Of a DNA stretch of 64,000 nucleotides, positions 35,171-48,885 are shown piece after piece (position 1 is the first letter of the stretch; each line of letters opens with the position of its first letter). Origin of the DNA: Diadema setosum. Its lineage: Eukaryota; Echinodermata; Echinoidea; Diadematoida; Diadematidae. Location of the stretch: positions 11,161,912 through 11,225,911 of the forward strand of contig NC_092705.1 in the NCBI RefSeq assembly GCF_964275005.1. The letters are read 5' to 3'. Under the pieces are notes generated by a model, which saw only the letters and a list, made by a program, of their open reading frames with translations, was not told the origin of the DNA and made no database searches. A program made the position numbers and the translations under genes.

Positions 35171-38100
35171 ATTAACAGGAAGGAAAGAATGTTATAGGCC
35201 TTAACCCGAGGAGACGACTGTATGAAGAGTCAGATAATCACAATAATAAAGTCAAGGGCAGGTGTGAGAGAAGTGTGAAATACGTAACTCACTTGGCACT
35301 TCCATTGTGTCACATGTGGCAATGTGGTTTACAAGCAATCCAAGGTTAATGTGAATATGGATATCATAGTAATCATAATCTATAAAAGTATCATTAAAGT
35401 ACGAGGACGGTAATCAAGTTAAGGACTATACCCCCCCCCCCTTCTCGCCCTAATTTGCTTGCACAAAACCTTGCATAAGTAGTTGCTGCCGTACTTCACC
35501 ATCCTTTCATGTGGCTACTATATCCACAGTATATTGATATGATATACCATAATTTTTTATAAGTTCACAGCTATACTGATGATACGCAATACATACTGGC
35601 AGTTTTATCAGTGATATTCATTTTGCAGATCTTGTGCACGCATTAACTTCACCAGTATTATTTAAGTGTTTTAGTATGTGGCACGTTTTATCACAGTAAT
35701 AGATGTGACAATGATAATGTGAACTGTATACAATATAACCAGAAACGGTTAGGACATCACATAATTTGCCAATTTTATTCAGCCAAGTTTTCACTTTATC
35801 AGAGGATTACATATAAGTAAGAAGAATGTCATATTGAGAAGCACAAGGCTAAATTTTATTGTTGAATAGTTAAATCATTTTGTGATTAAGAGTTATCGAG
35901 CATTACTGATATGATTTTCTTTCTTTATAGCTCGTTAGTAAAGTACACTGCCTTAGGCTTGATACGGCAAAACCGCATTTTAAAATAAATCAGATGGCAC
36001 TATTCACCAAAAGAATTGGAGAACGAACATGTCTGTAACAGTTGTTAGAGTACTCAATACAGTTAAGCAAATCCATATATCACCTAGTTACTTTTTCTTT
36101 GGTTATCATCAATCACCATTATCAATCCTATAGTGATGTGGGAAGTACATCATTGGCTCGCCAGTATTATGTCACAATATACAACTTCTTTTTTTTTTAT
36201 TGTGAAGAAAAAGTTAAGCACCTTCTGGTATAAATGTCATTATACATCAGAGCCTTTGCGCGATAGGTCTAAAATTGCGCATAATACATTATTGTATAAT
36301 TTTGTATAGCAGGATGGTCCTGTTTTGTCATGAGTGAAATGAAAACTGAACAGCAGCCGTGATACTTGGTCATCATCTGTCGTGCCTGGATATCTTCTTT
36401 ATTCCGCCTTTAGATGTGGCACGGGATCCTCCATGATTGTTTAGCTCCAAGTTCCATGAACCATTCACGCCCACCATTGCCACGAAATTCCACGACGGAT
36501 ATACACCAGTACGATTCATACCAACACACAATAAAAGAAGCAGATAAAACATCCAAAATATCATTTGCTGTAGCAGTGGAATGAATAGGCAAAATAAGTT
36601 TCAATAATCAAATCAAATCAAATCAAATCAAATTAAATCAAATCAAATTAAATCAAATCAAATCAAATCAGTGATCTAGGGCCTACAGTGTACCGTTCTT
36701 CATTCTATCCCTTGTAATCCTGCTGACCTGTATTGATTATTATTATCTCGGCAGTCTCGACAAGCAGCTCATGTCCACTAGAAATTATTTTCAACCTGGT
36801 TCCTTCGCTTACAGTTCATTGTTTTGAATAAATACGTTGTTATGCGGATCGGCAGAAAAGATCTGTCGCTACTTAATACTGACTTTTTTCCCTAAAAATA
36901 GAGTAATAGTACAGACTACTTCCATTCCGCCTTCCGCTTTGCCATCCTTTCGTTTCCATGGTGATGAAAAAAGATGATTTGTATACATTGATTGACTGCT
37001 TAAAAGGTATTTCGCCACAGACATCTCGGAAAATCATCGGCATTATACGGATTTCGTGGTTGCCAGCGTCCAATCGATGACTCCGATCGATAAATGGACA
37101 TGTCGGTAGGAAGATTCCTTGACCGACAGTTTAAGATTCACTCTGAGATACCACTTACTAGAATTGTACTCTTTTTCTTTGCGCGTGGAGTGTGACAGGA
37201 GTACATCATAATATAGCCTATATATAGGTTTGATATTAAAGAAAAGAGACAGGTTAAAAAATAATATGACTGTTTGTCAGTGCCATGCCGAAGCAGACTG
37301 TTTTGTGTGAGCGAACACAAGGTCATATATGGCATCAGATTCAGCTGATTCTGTAGAATTTAGTGGGGTCCTTTATCAGTCTGTGATAGTTGTATGCATT
37401 TTAAAGTGCAAAAGTTATGCATTTTTAGAGTTTTGGTGTTGGAACCACTGGATGAGGAGACTACTGGAGGGTATGACGCCATGTCTGGACCACAATATGA
37501 AGACAATATAAAGGGAATTCCACAAAAATCATTTTTTATGAAAATTACACATTCCATCAACTTGATACTATAAGGGCAGCAATTATTCCTCCTGCTTTCT
37601 GAAAATGGTTAGTCAAGTGCTCTTTCATTATGCTAGAAAAGTGATTTTTTTTTTTGTCGAGATGTGGGCCACTCAATAAACTGGACTATCATGGAATCTC
37701 ACAAAACATACGTAGTAGTGCATACACATCAGGCACACAAACGATCGGGGAACTTAATGTAATGTTTCCTCAATCTGATGGATGTTTGAAGTGACTGTGC
37801 TGGCATAGATTCTTTCTAGTCACTTTACTGCAGACTTTCACATCCTAATTTCGACTGCATGGATTACACCGCGAGGAGCTGACTCAATGGCGCAGTAATT
37901 GCTTTCTCGTTTTACCATCCCCACTGATGGAAACGCGAAGATGATTTATCACGAACTTTTCCTTTCTACCATAGATATGGTCCGCGGATTATGTAAATGA
38001 CTCGATCTACAAGCTATCTCCCATTTCAGCAGAACCTTCTCAACTCTTTTATCATCAGCAGAGAAGCTACCTGTCACATCACCACTAGGCATTCTTGATG

Positions 38101-38744
38101 CCTTATGAATCACGATCTTTCATCTGCAAAGTCGGCTTAGATCTACTTGATGTCTGATAATGATATCACCTTGTATGAGGTATTATATTCGTTTCGTTTA
38201 ATGACCATAAAGCCTATTAAGTTTTTAGAGCGTCATTACAAACTACAAATGACCGTCTTAAGGCACTGATATTTGCCCGACAGTGTGTTTTCTGAGCCAG
38301 CTGCTCCATTATTCTGCTACAATGATGAATGATGAAAAGATAATGTAAATGATATTATAAAAGACAAAAACTGTAACAAGGCTATACAATGAAGTTTTGT
38401 TGGGTTTTTTTTTTTATTCTCTAAGAAAAGTTTCTTGTCTTTAGCTGTCTTTAACAGCGTTTGCTTTTAAGCTTGGGAGAAAGCAAAAAAAAAAAACAAC
38501 AACAATATATTTAAGTGAAATAAACCAAATAGAAGACAAAACAGAATCAGCAAATACATAATCACATTAACTGTCTGATATGTTTCATTTGATAGAAGCA
38601 TTAGCGTCTCTTCCTCGTATAAAGGATGTTTTGGTGAAAGGTCTTTGGATGTTTTGGTGAAAGGATGTTTTGGTGAAAGGTCTCCTAAGAGTGAGATTTG
38701 TTTGGAAGGTCAACCCTATAGGCGTGAGTACAAATGCGACAAAT
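35171..38744. other. Noncoding stretch
   Basis: Includes a C-tract at 35431-35441, (AATCA)n at 36607-36670 resembling a LINE tail, and a ~270-bp fragment at about 37395-37665 matching one side of the TTAA-type element at 62052-62617 (shared GTTTTGGTGTTGGAACC, then GGATGAGGAGACTACT). A short GGATGTTTTGGTGAAAGG triplication lies at 38620-38680. No gene is recognised. Confidence 0.45.
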
Positions 38745-40038
38745 TACATCCGGCATAGGCGAAGTAGTAAATAGAATCATCATTGAAAGGCTCCAGGGAA
38801 CTACTACCAAACCAGTGTCATTAATGTTGTTGATTGGAAACCTTGGATTTGCTTTGCTTTTATCTTTTCAACTCTTCTCATGCACATTTACCTCTCCCTC
38901 CATCCCCCACCCTCCTTGAATGAAAGACTGACTATGAAGTTTCACTGTTGCTGACAAGCACTGTAAGCTCATATCAGCTTGATTTCAATTCACTTAAATT
39001 CAATTCAATAGTTCATTCATTTCCATCAAAAAATACATGATAAAAAAGCGGTACACGTGTCAATTAGACTTTCATCCAGTTGGGAAGGACGATATAGCAC
39101 AGTAACATGTATACGCACGAATGGCAATATGGAATGATATCAAAAAAAAAAAAAAAAAAAAAAAAAAACAGGAACAATCCAGACTTTACCATACAGAAAA
39201 AGCAATGATAATAATGATAAAAATAATAAGGTCTTATTTATCCAGGGTATAGCCTCTTCAGTGTTGCCACTGCTCTACCATAGGGCCCTGCTATTATTAT
39301 TACCCTAGTGTTACCAGGTACCCATTTATACACCTGAGTTGAGAGGGACATGGTGGATAAAAACATCTTGTCCAAGGACGTAAGCACTGGGCGGGACTCG
39401 AACTCGGGTCCTCCGACTGGGAGTCGGGAGTCTTATCCACTATGCCACAACGCCCCCGTAATCAAAACGAAGGAAAAGAGTGCTCCACTAAAAAGTTTAT
39501 CATTGTTGTCATGGTGACAGTTTTTCAAAAAAAAAGTTAGACAGCAAACATGCTTCTCAGCAAGGCTGCCAGCAGTCCAGTTTTTCATGTTCGCAGTGCA
39601 ATGGTAAACTCCACATAGAGGCGACTCTACCAGCACGTCTCATTGTTGTAAATCATTTCCTACAGAAAGACTAAAAATGATAATTTCCAGCATTTCGGGT
39701 TTATTTTTAGTTTCTTTCAGGTGTAACGCACACTGCCACATTGTTTGAAAGTATATAGAGCATCTATAGATTAGATTAGAGTAACATCCCCATTAATGTA
39801 TAAGGCAGTTTACGTCCACCATCCACCATAGGTGGAGTATTGGTTCGAACTTTCCCTTATAGCGCTCAGTCAATGAACTGTATATACTTTAATTATAGTG
39901 TGGACTTGACTCATAACAATCAGATATCACAACACCAGCAATGAGACTTTGTTAACCACTTATCTATATCGGTTTTATGGATTAGATTTCTGTCGGCCCT
40001 TAAGACGTGAGAAGTGATACATATTAATACGACAAATG
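38745..40038 (+). repeat. Segmental duplication copy A
   Basis: Homologous in the same orientation to 40657-41770. Shared landmarks include CATCCGGCATAGGCGAA, CAGTGTCATT...GTTGATTGG, TTTCAACTCTTCTCATGC, CATCTATAGATTAGATTAGA and CGCTCAGTCAATGAACTG. It carries a private SINE (39218-39457) and a 24-base poly-A run near 39148 absent from copy B. It has no credible coding frame. Confidence 0.75.
39218..39457 (-). mobile_element. tRNA-derived SINE (family 2, minus copy)
   Basis: Minus-strand A-box TGGCATAGTGG (complement of 39437-39447) and B-box GAGTTCGAGTCCC (about 39393) match the copy at 34915-35170 through the whole body and the ATTATTATTACC tail. It lies inside duplication copy A but not copy B. 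Confidence 0.8.
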
Positions 40039-40652
40039 TTAAAGGGGAAAAATCCAGTCCTAATATAAGTTAGTCTGATAAGAAAGAGTAAAATATTACG
40101 AGTTCAACGGTAAAATTTTGATCGAAATCGGGTGAAAATAGGGAAGTTATGGCATTTTTGAAGTTTCACTAATTTTTGAGGAAACAGTTTTTGAACGGTC
40201 AATATGAATATGCAAATGGCAAAGGGAGCATGTCATACCCTCACAACTTGCCATGTAGTTTGTACATAAACTTTTGAAATTTCCAGTTTTTCATTCAAAC
40301 GCAATTATGCCCGAGGCTCAAATCCTGATATATCTAACTGATCACTATTCTGAAGTTATTCAACCAGGAATAACATCATGTTTCAGACTTCAATGACAGA
40401 AACATTGAATTTTCGTAATTTTTTCTACACGATCAATGGAAGATTGTGAGGGTATGACATGTTAGCTCACTCATTTGCATATTCATATCCACTGTACAAG
40501 AACTGTTTTACAGAAATTAGCAAAACTTCAAAATTTCATAACTTCCTTATTTTTCATCCGATTTCAGTCAAATTTTCATCGTTGAACTCGCAAGATTTTA
40601 CTCTCTTTTTGTTATTAGACTAACTTGTTTTTGGACTGGATTTCCCCTTTAA
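40039..40652. mobile_element. TTAA-type element with AAGGGGAAA ends (family T2)
   Basis: TTAA at 40039 and 40649 flank AGGGGAAAAATCCAGTCC and GGACTGGATTTCCCCT. Long imperfect arms continue inward (AACGGTAAAATTTTGATCG against its complement near 40575; GCATATTCATAT motifs). It lies exactly between the two segmental-duplication copies. No transposase. Confidence 0.75.
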
Positions 40653-40656
40653 ACAT

Positions 40657-41770
40657 TCGGCATACGCGAACTAGGAATCATCTTCGAAGGCTCCATGCAG
40701 TGAACTGCAACCAAGTCAGTGTCATTGTTATTGATTGGCAACCCGTGATTTGCTTTACTTTTACCCTCTCAACTCTTCTCATACTCCATTTATCCCTCCC
40801 TCCACGCCCCCCCCCCCCCCCCACACTCACCCTCCTTGAACAACAGACTGACTCTGGATAGACTTTTCACTGTATCTCTGACAAGCACTGTATGAGCTCA
40901 AATCGGTTTGGTTAGCACTGTTGCTATGGTAACCGTTATTCATAGAATTCTATGCTTTAGACAGCAATCACGCCACATAGCAGGCTTCCAGCGTTTTTTT
41001 TTTTTTTATGTTCTCTAGTGCATGGTATTCAAAACTTCCAGATGCAACTCTCCTAGTACTCCTCATTGTTGTAAATCCTTTTCTACAAAAACACTAAAGT
41101 GGTAATTCCCAGCAGCATTCCAGTGTTCACGAGCATCTTTTTTTCTATCTTTTAAGTGAAACGCACGCTGTCACATTGTTGTTGTTAGGGTTTTTTTTTA
41201 AAAGCAGGGCATCTATAGATAAGATTAGAGTAACATTTTCATGAAGGCATGAGGCAGATCAACCATCCGCCATATGTGGAATAATGATTCGTTCTCTCCC
41301 TCTTAGCGCTCAGACTGTATTAAATTACTTTAATTATACAGTGCGTATAAAAAAAAAAAAGGTAATCCAAATTTGGAGGGCTAGTATTTTATAATTGTCA
41401 GCTATGGAGAGCACAATGTTGGTTGTGAGGAAAGGGGAATTCTTTCTCTTTCCATTGATACCTAATTATGTTGACAAATGTCATGCATGACTGAGCACAT
41501 GAACTTTAAAGACAACAATGACAAATTGCGCTTTTTCCAAGTTTGCGTGTTATTGTGAAGGAATAATGCATGTCTTTCTGCGTGGATGACATTGACAGAT
41601 TTTTTTTTTTTTGATACGCACTGTAGTGTGGATTTGACATTCAACAATCGGATATCACAACACCAGCATTAGACTATTGTTAGCAACTTTTTTACACGTC
41701 AGCTTTATGGATTAAATTTCTGTTTGCCATAAGGTCACCAATTTAGGCCTGAAAAGGTATTAGCGGACTC
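40657..41770 (+). repeat. Segmental duplication copy B
   Basis: Diverged direct copy of 38745-40038, starting CATTCGGCATACGCGAA. It lacks the SINE of copy A and carries a Tc1-like MITE at 41339-41623 inserted in the TA of a segment that is uninterrupted in copy A near 39895 (TTTAATTATAGTGTGGACTT). Confidence 0.75.
41339..41623. mobile_element. Tc1/mariner-like MITE with TA target duplication
   Basis: CAGTGCGTATAAAAAAAAAA and TTTTTTTTTTGATACGCACTG are terminal inverted repeats flanked by TA (41337-41338 and 41624-41625). The paralogous empty site in copy A shows a single TA, confirming insertion with TA duplication. Confidence 0.85.
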
Positions 41771-41966
41771 CAAAATTTCAATGAAACCTTGACTGTAATC
41801 AAATTCTTATTTCAGGGAACAGCCAACCAATAGTGTTCAGGATGAAGACAAAAACATAATATTACATGATATCCTATCATAAACAAATAAGGTGCACATA
41901 TCGAAATGAATTATTAATCATTTTTCTTCAGTACTACTTGTTCTATAACTTCAGTGATTTGGGGGT

Positions 41967-42107
41967 TTCCGTCAAGATGTTTTTATTTCAACTAATTGAC
42001 AAATTGCCTTACGTCGACGCAAATTATTTAAGTAGTAGCCATAATCATAATAATGATAATGATAATGATAATAATGATAATAATAAGAAGAATGACAATA
42101 CTTATAA

Positions 42108-42138
<31 letters not shown>

Positions 42139-42187
42139 AATAATAATGACAATAATAATAATGATGATAATAATAATAATAGTAATG

Positions 42188-42263
<76 letters not shown>

Positions 42264-42408
42264 TAACAATAATACCAGATGCGCATACATACCCGTGCTG
42301 GATTCGAACCAACGTCCTCCTGACCCCCGGACAGGCGTTTTGTCCACTATCCATAGTCCTCCGAGCTCATTTACGTCGATGTAGGGCAATGTGTCCATCA
42401 GTCGCAGT
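41967..42408 (-). mobile_element. tRNA-like SINE flanked by inverted repeats (copy 2)
   Basis: The arms lie at 41967-42018 (from TTCCGTCAAGATGTTTTTAT) and 42375-42408, as in copy 1. The tRNA-like core is on the minus strand: A-box ATGGATAGTGG (complement of 42344-42354) and B-box TGGTTCGAATCC (complement of 42300-42311). A large ATA/ATG microsatellite (about 42048-42275) replaces the T-run of copy 1. The Asn or Ile repeat frames are products of that microsatellite. Confidence 0.7.
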
Positions 42409-42507
42409 AAAAAACAACTCGACGCATGAATTTCACTAGTTTGAATAGATACGTAGAATCTCGATGCACGATAAAATAAAAGGATTAGAAACAGCACTAG
42501 CTATCAC

Positions 42508-42695
42508 GCGGAAGCTCATTTGTCTATTGATAACAGTGATCAGAAGGTCCCGTCAGAAGGCCGTATCCAGCCCGAAGTATGTATGCCCAATCATGAACTT
42601 TTATTATGACTATATCACTTCTAAAACATTGATTAATTCGGTGCTTATTTACGTCTATATGTGGGGCAATTTGTCAATCAGCATTATGTTGCAAT
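42508..42695 (+). mobile_element. Degenerate tRNA-like inverted-repeat element (copy 3)
   Basis: It retains the TATGCCCAATCATGA segment, AATTCGGTGCTTATTTACGT and the right arm GGGGCAATTTGTCAATCAGC found in copy 1, but the tRNA boxes are decayed and the left arm is missing or unrecognisable. Confidence 0.5.
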
Positions 42696-45600
42696 GAGTA
42701 CCAGTTGAACTGTAAAAGGGATTATTCGTTGCGATCAAAGAAATTATTGACACTGAAATGATTGTATGAATGTTGCTCAGATTAGGAAGCATTATGGAGA
42801 TTATGAAAATTGACTTGTGGTAGCATCCAGAGTGCAATGAAACATGAATAACAAAGAACATGAAAATCCCATATTTAAAATATAAGCATGTTAAAAAAAG
42901 ATCGTGGGCTTTAAAAAGAGAGTTCCTATCATTTTATTGGCTCGTAATTTTCACTCGTGTTAGGCGTTACTTCGCACGTTTAGTACCAAACCATAGCCAT
43001 GGAATTTGCAATTAAGTTACGTAATGGGAAAAGACATGTTTACAAAAGCAGGCCTACAATATTTATGTACTTGGACTCCTCGCCACGGATGTGTGTCTTC
43101 AATGCTATAAATATCAATTTGAATGCTTTAGCGCGTGACATAACTTTCCATCTGCATTTACATTAGGTAAAAGTTGCACAGTGCATTCAATGTTCCGAAA
43201 CACACATGCTTCTAAAATTAATTGAATGGTGCGTCAAACGAAGAGCTATCGGCTATGCTGCGAGCACGAGTTATTTTGCTTGCTATCAAACGCATTTAAC
43301 TTATGAATACAGTGTATCAGGCAATTGCAGTACATATACTACCATAATGTATAGACATTAATAGCGTGCATACGCGCACCAAGTAGCGGAAGTAAACATG
43401 ATCTGCACGATGTTATATGACGAACACACACATACAAAAAAAAAAAAAAGAATCATGACATGCCTCCATTACAAACGCCTTTGTCAGCCGTAAGCTCTGG
43501 CGCCCCCTACTCCGACAATGTTCTGTACTCGTTCACGTACAATTCTCTCACCTATAAACATTTCCTTACAGATAGCTGTATTTAAAGCTTGAGTTGAAAT
43601 GCTTCATGTTTGGTTTCCGATCAAAGCAAATTCGTTTCCTTCAATTTTGAAAAGAAGTGATTGCGTGTTAATTTGCTTTATGTTTTGTGTAGAAGTCCTT
43701 AAAGGTAGACTACGTAAAAGGATAATTTAAAAGAATTGAAAGGATATCAAACCTCCGATTCGAGAATCATCCCCATTAGCTTTAGAGCTAATCGTTTATT
43801 CCTGACAAAACAAGCACAGAATGACAAACACGCAAACACATACACACACATACGCACACACACAAATAAACAAACAAAGAAACCAGGAAACATACAAGTT
43901 GCACATTCGTCACAAGAGGTTTCTTTAAGCGATCCAATGACAAGGTTCTGCTTGCCTGATTGCCATGATACTATAAAGCATCGCTGCAATACCCTTGTGG
44001 CGCAGCGAAGGCCAAGGATTAACCGTGAGCTGAATGTGCATGGTTCCATTTTCACTGAGGCATCAAACCATTTAGCTAATAGAGGACAGGTGGGAGGTTA
44101 GTATATACCGATGGAGGGTCACAGAAAGGGTAAAAAAAAAGGGTGAAAAAGACACAGATTCTATACAAAGCACTAAAAATGTCTGGTATAACCCCATGAA
44201 TCCTTTCATTAAATCGAGCTAAATTTGACGAAAACAGGAAAGAGAAATTTTATAGATGGGACAAGTATGACTAGATATAGTGTCTGGAGATTAAAAGATG
44301 CATGTCTGATTTATTCATTTATTTATTTTTTTTTTTTTATATTTGTCAATATATTTTAGTGTACAATATCCTTACCTAGATAAAAATTCTCCTTTTCACT
44401 CGCGCCACCTCAGCTTGGCGAAATTTTGGCGTTGATGTATGATGTCACTCACCTTATGTGGCGCCTCAAAAAGTGACCGTCTCTCCCTGACATAAACTAC
44501 CAATTAAGAAATTAAAAGCATGACATGCTCAACCACTCCCTCTTTATTTTCTCGCTCTTTCTCTTACATCACGTATTCATCGTATGCATAATTATATAGA
44601 TAAGTATGCATATACTATATTTAGGCCCTGTATGTGTATATAATGTGTATAAAATGTACCATGGTACGAAATTGCTGTTGTTGACCGACTCAAAAGTATG
44701 TTTTTTATCATATTAAAAACTAAATGATTATATTAATGATGATAATAATAATAACTCTAGATAATAGCATTCTTTTGTAAAAGAATTCGTTTTCGTTTTA
44801 GCAAAAAGCAAACAAGCAAACAAACAAAACAGAATGGCAATTTCAGCCCTTTATTCGTACTTAATATGTGTGAAACAATGGGACCGTAACTTTTTTTTCT
44901 TTGATTTTTTTTTCGTCGTTTCTGGCGTATTGTGTTCAAAATATGTTATGACATCTGTACTGAGCGAAAGAGTGCCCAAGACCCTTACGTCACCACACGC
45001 CGGCACTGTTTAAGAGGCTAATAACGTGAATAATGTCCTGACTAGACGATGTGCTTCTCCGTTGAAGGACTCACATGGCGACTTATCAGAGACAATTGGA
45101 TAGAAGAAAATAAAGATGATTACATACATACATAGACATACAAACATACCTCAACGCTCGGCATGAGCGGGGTCCCGGACCACTGAATCCGGCCACCAAT
45201 GTCAAAGAGGTTATCTCTTGGTAGCCCGATAGGACAACTAAGATTCAAGATGGACTATTATGTTTCCTCTTCTACAGGGCCTATACATATCCACTTCCGG
45301 CCACCAACATTTTAGATTTAAGTTTTGATAGCCCGAACGAGCCACTAGATAAAGTGTTATAGTGTTGGGTCCTGCATATACATAGGTACATGCATAAAAT
45401 GAAGCAAAAATGATTCTCAAGGACAAAACAGAAAATGACACGTCTGATTTTTTTTATATTTATTCATTTATTTATTTACCATCTATTTATGTATCTATCT
45501 ATTTTTACATACATGTATTAGAATTCGAGTGCAGTGCCACCAATGTTTTCTTGTGAAATATTATTACGTATGGTAACTCAGCGTTCTTTACCTTCTATCT

Positions 45601-48600
45601 TCCATTCAAGCAAATAGGAGAATTTTTATTATGGTCCAGAGATCCTTTCCAAACGACTCTGTCTCTCGATTCTGGTTCTACATTAGGTCAATGCTTCTTA
45701 AGTTCAAACCGTATAGATTAAAAAATCTACAATGTATACGGTTTGAACTTAAAAACACATTCTGAATCAGAGCGTATAGCATAGTATTGACCTAGTATTT
45801 ACTACTTGTACTACCATATTAACTGTATATACTTACTTAATTCTTCTTGTGCTGAGAGTTGCACGTTTGGTTGTCAATCCATGACGTTTTTGGCAAATCA
45901 GCAGTCTGGCATGTCAACGGTTGGCGATGAGATCACTTCCGGTGTCATTCTACACTTGGGTCATTTTAAATACGAGTTTGAAAAGTGAGTATTAAAGAGT
46001 TTCTTCATAATATTTTGATTTTATTATCTCCCAGGGAACGATGTGAAATCCCTTAAACGCTGACGTTTCGCGACAATGTACTGTCTGTCTAACGAGGTGG
46101 CCATAATGAGTTACGAGCGCGTGACTTGGAAATGTCAGTGTTTTCATGACACGTGTGGAAAGTTATCGTGTAAATTTCTTTTGATCCCTTCATGTTAGTG
46201 TGAGCATTAAAACCAACGACCCATCACCTCCGGGTAAAGGTAATTCGCACTAGCAAAAGTTGACCGCGCTGTGTTTTGTATACATGTGTCCTTTGAGCAC
46301 ACATCCCACTATACTTCAAGTGAAAACTAAACCCTGAGAACTAATTCTAATGCAATGGAATATACTGTCTTTTCTCATTTCTAAAAGCGCTTAGAGACTT
46401 GAATGTAATTTGCGCTCTTAAAAATGGTTTATTATTATTATTATGTATGCAAACATTGATTTGTACTTCAAACTTTTGTTGGAAGTGAAATGAACATGAT
46501 TGAAATGAAATGAAATTGTGTCAAATTTCACATGACACAAGACTGAAAGGAATCATAGTTCAATAAGACAGCCTCGAGATAAATAATAAACAAGGGAACA
46601 ATGAATCCATTGACCGTGCTGCTAAAACCCTGAACCTTTATGTCATGGAAAAGATACCGCATGGAAGCTTTAATGGTAAATAGAAGCTTTCATTGCGCAT
46701 CGGTCTATGTAATTGGTTCCCCGGTTGTTGTTGTTGTTGTTTTTGTTGTTGTTTTTTGGGGGGTGAGGGGGTAAACAACGTTGGAGACAATTGTTTCTAG
46801 AGAAGATTTTACAACCATTATAATCTGTCCAATTTGACCGCGATTTCATCTTTCCTAATGAACGCATCTTAATCTTCGCACTGTCAGCCATATCTCACGT
46901 CATCAGACAACAGGAAAAAAAAAATCAATAAGACGTCAGCCTATTCCTGCAGCATAGAACATACAAATCAGCATTTAAGGTTTAATAGTGCTTCAAGATA
47001 CACTATATTCATAATGCCACAGCTTACCAAAAACACATAATGCGAATATCTTACCAAAAGTACGTCGGATCTGAAGCATACGCACCAAAATTATGTCTAA
47101 TCTTATCCGTATTCTTCTGTAATGAAAAAAGGTATTCGTATGGCTATAATCTCCGCATATTATGCAACACGGTACTAAATTTCAATCTTTTTTTCATGTT
47201 TCTCGATGAAAAAATACATCAAATAAAACAAAATTAAATAATACATGATACCAAGCTAGGAGGCATAATATTACAAAATGAAATAATACATGATATCCAG
47301 CTAGGAGGCATTATAAAATATTGCAAACATAAAACATAGTTGTCGGTCTATATATGAAAGTTGGAATCTGAAAATGAATCCTACAGAAATAATTATGATG
47401 GATACATGGAACCTACGTAGACGCAAGCTTGTCACGCGTAAATCCAAGTTAAAAATCGAGCGTAAAGATTGAGAATGATTAAGAATGAGATTAGCAATTC
47501 AACATCGTCATACTAGTATAATTGTTTGAGAATAGCATGCGGCAATATAGCAATTTTGTAGAAGAAGAAATAGGATAGTAATCTGACCACAGTAGAGGAG
47601 CATTATGATTGCCTGTTTAGAAGACTGAAAATATTTGAAACCAATCAATTATTAAAAAATCATCCACAGATAGAATTCGTGTCGGTACGTACATGGTGCA
47701 GAGATAAAAGATAACGTGAACAAACATTAGAGGTGCTTATGCATTGTGTGTACACAGGTTGTCTCCTGTGCCCGTTGATTCGGGATATCGCATTCTGAGA
47801 AGATTGTATAATTATCTACGTAGATAAAATGATGTATTAATAATGAAGTAAGCCGGTGTAGATTATACGCTTTGCCTTCGGTGTGCGTGGTTAGCTTTGT
47901 CAGAATGTCACCCTGTCGTACTCACGAGTTTATACAACAAATATGACTTGTGTTTGATTTGTGGTGCTTGGTATCTCTTGATAGAATCATATACAAACAA
48001 CTTCATGTAAATGACTAGACCAAAGAGGTTCTATAACCTCTTTGGACTAGACTCAGATATTGTTTAAGATCTGTCACTTCGGCGCACTGTTTATCAGCGT
48101 TTCCAGTTTAAGAATTCATGGTTCTAAATGCTACAGAGTATTCATGATGCAATGTATTTTGTAATATGAGGCTATGAAAATAGAGGTGATGTTCGTTATT
48201 CGGAGGCCTCATAGGCCTCATTAACCCGAAGTTGAAGTAATTGAAACACATAAATTCCGCATGTTTGTGAATCCGAAAATGAAACGAAAAGTGCGTTCTA
48301 ACGTACCTTCGGAATTCCAAGTATTACTTCGTTTCGGATTAGCGAACTTTCGGAAAAACGAGCCTTCTTGTATTCTCGGATTAACATACCTTCGGAATAA
48401 CAAACAGTAACCGAAAATATTGGGGTTGAAAATAAAGTCTAAATGCCTTAAAAAGTGAACATTGTGACATTATTATTACAACTACTGCTGGACAATACCA
48501 TTGAGTAAATGATTAATCAGTATTGGGATAACGGTATTGTTTATAGATCAAATGAAAATGACAGCATACTCCTGTAAACATTTCTATGGTGATTTTTTTT

Positions 48601-48795
48601 TTTCAGGCATTAAATGGACATAATCAGTCAGCAAATACAATACATCTAAAAATTCTCCCTCACAATGGCAAATGCAAGTAAACAATTACTCTTAGAGCAT
48701 AATATTCATCATTGCCTACATTCGCAAATATATCACGGCTCTAGTTCACAAATCCACAGATACCAAGAATTTGTCCCCCCCCCCCCCCTTCCTTC
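42696..48795. other. Noncoding stretch left of the oxidase gene
   Basis: Contains a foldback at 45684-45794 (TAGGTCAAT/ATTGACCTA ends, AAGTTCAAACCGTATA arms), an AAGCGCTTAGAGAC...TTTATTATTATTATTATG SINE-like tail near 46385-46445, a ~45-bp duplication (AATAATACATGATA, AGCTAGGAGGCAT) at 47235-47315, and a 16-bp palindrome arm pair CTAGACCAAAGAGGTT at 48015-48050. No gene is recognised. A polyadenylation signal for the oxidase was not identified. Confidence 0.4.
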
Positions 48796-48885
48796 TCAGA
48801 CTCGCGGAAGTTTAGTGCACACAGGTAAATCGTCGGGTGGTGTCGGCAGCGGACCGTCAACGTGTACCAGCAGTCCCATACCAAG
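48796..48885 (-). CDS. Multicopper oxidase terminal exon
   Basis: The acceptor TCTTTACAG precedes CTTGGTATGGGA. Its 29 residues begin [11 protein letters not shown], placing Met exactly four residues after the motif-4 His (H-LLLG-M), and continue to a TGA at 48796-48798. Splicing was inferred from phase and motif spacing; there is no other copy to compare. Confidence 0.82.
   Translation of the reverse strand, partial: LGMGLLVHVDGPLPTPPDDLPVCTKLPRV

Noticed and set aside
42048..42275. Long Asn-, Ile-, Met- or Tyr-rich frames on both strands
   Set aside because: They are all readings of one ATA/ATG microsatellite inside the tRNA-like element; several frames are open together, so there is no coding evidence.
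43736..44101. 121-codon plus-strand frame
   Set aside because: It crosses a CA/AAAC repeat and lacks any recognisable motif, splice support or codon-use signal.
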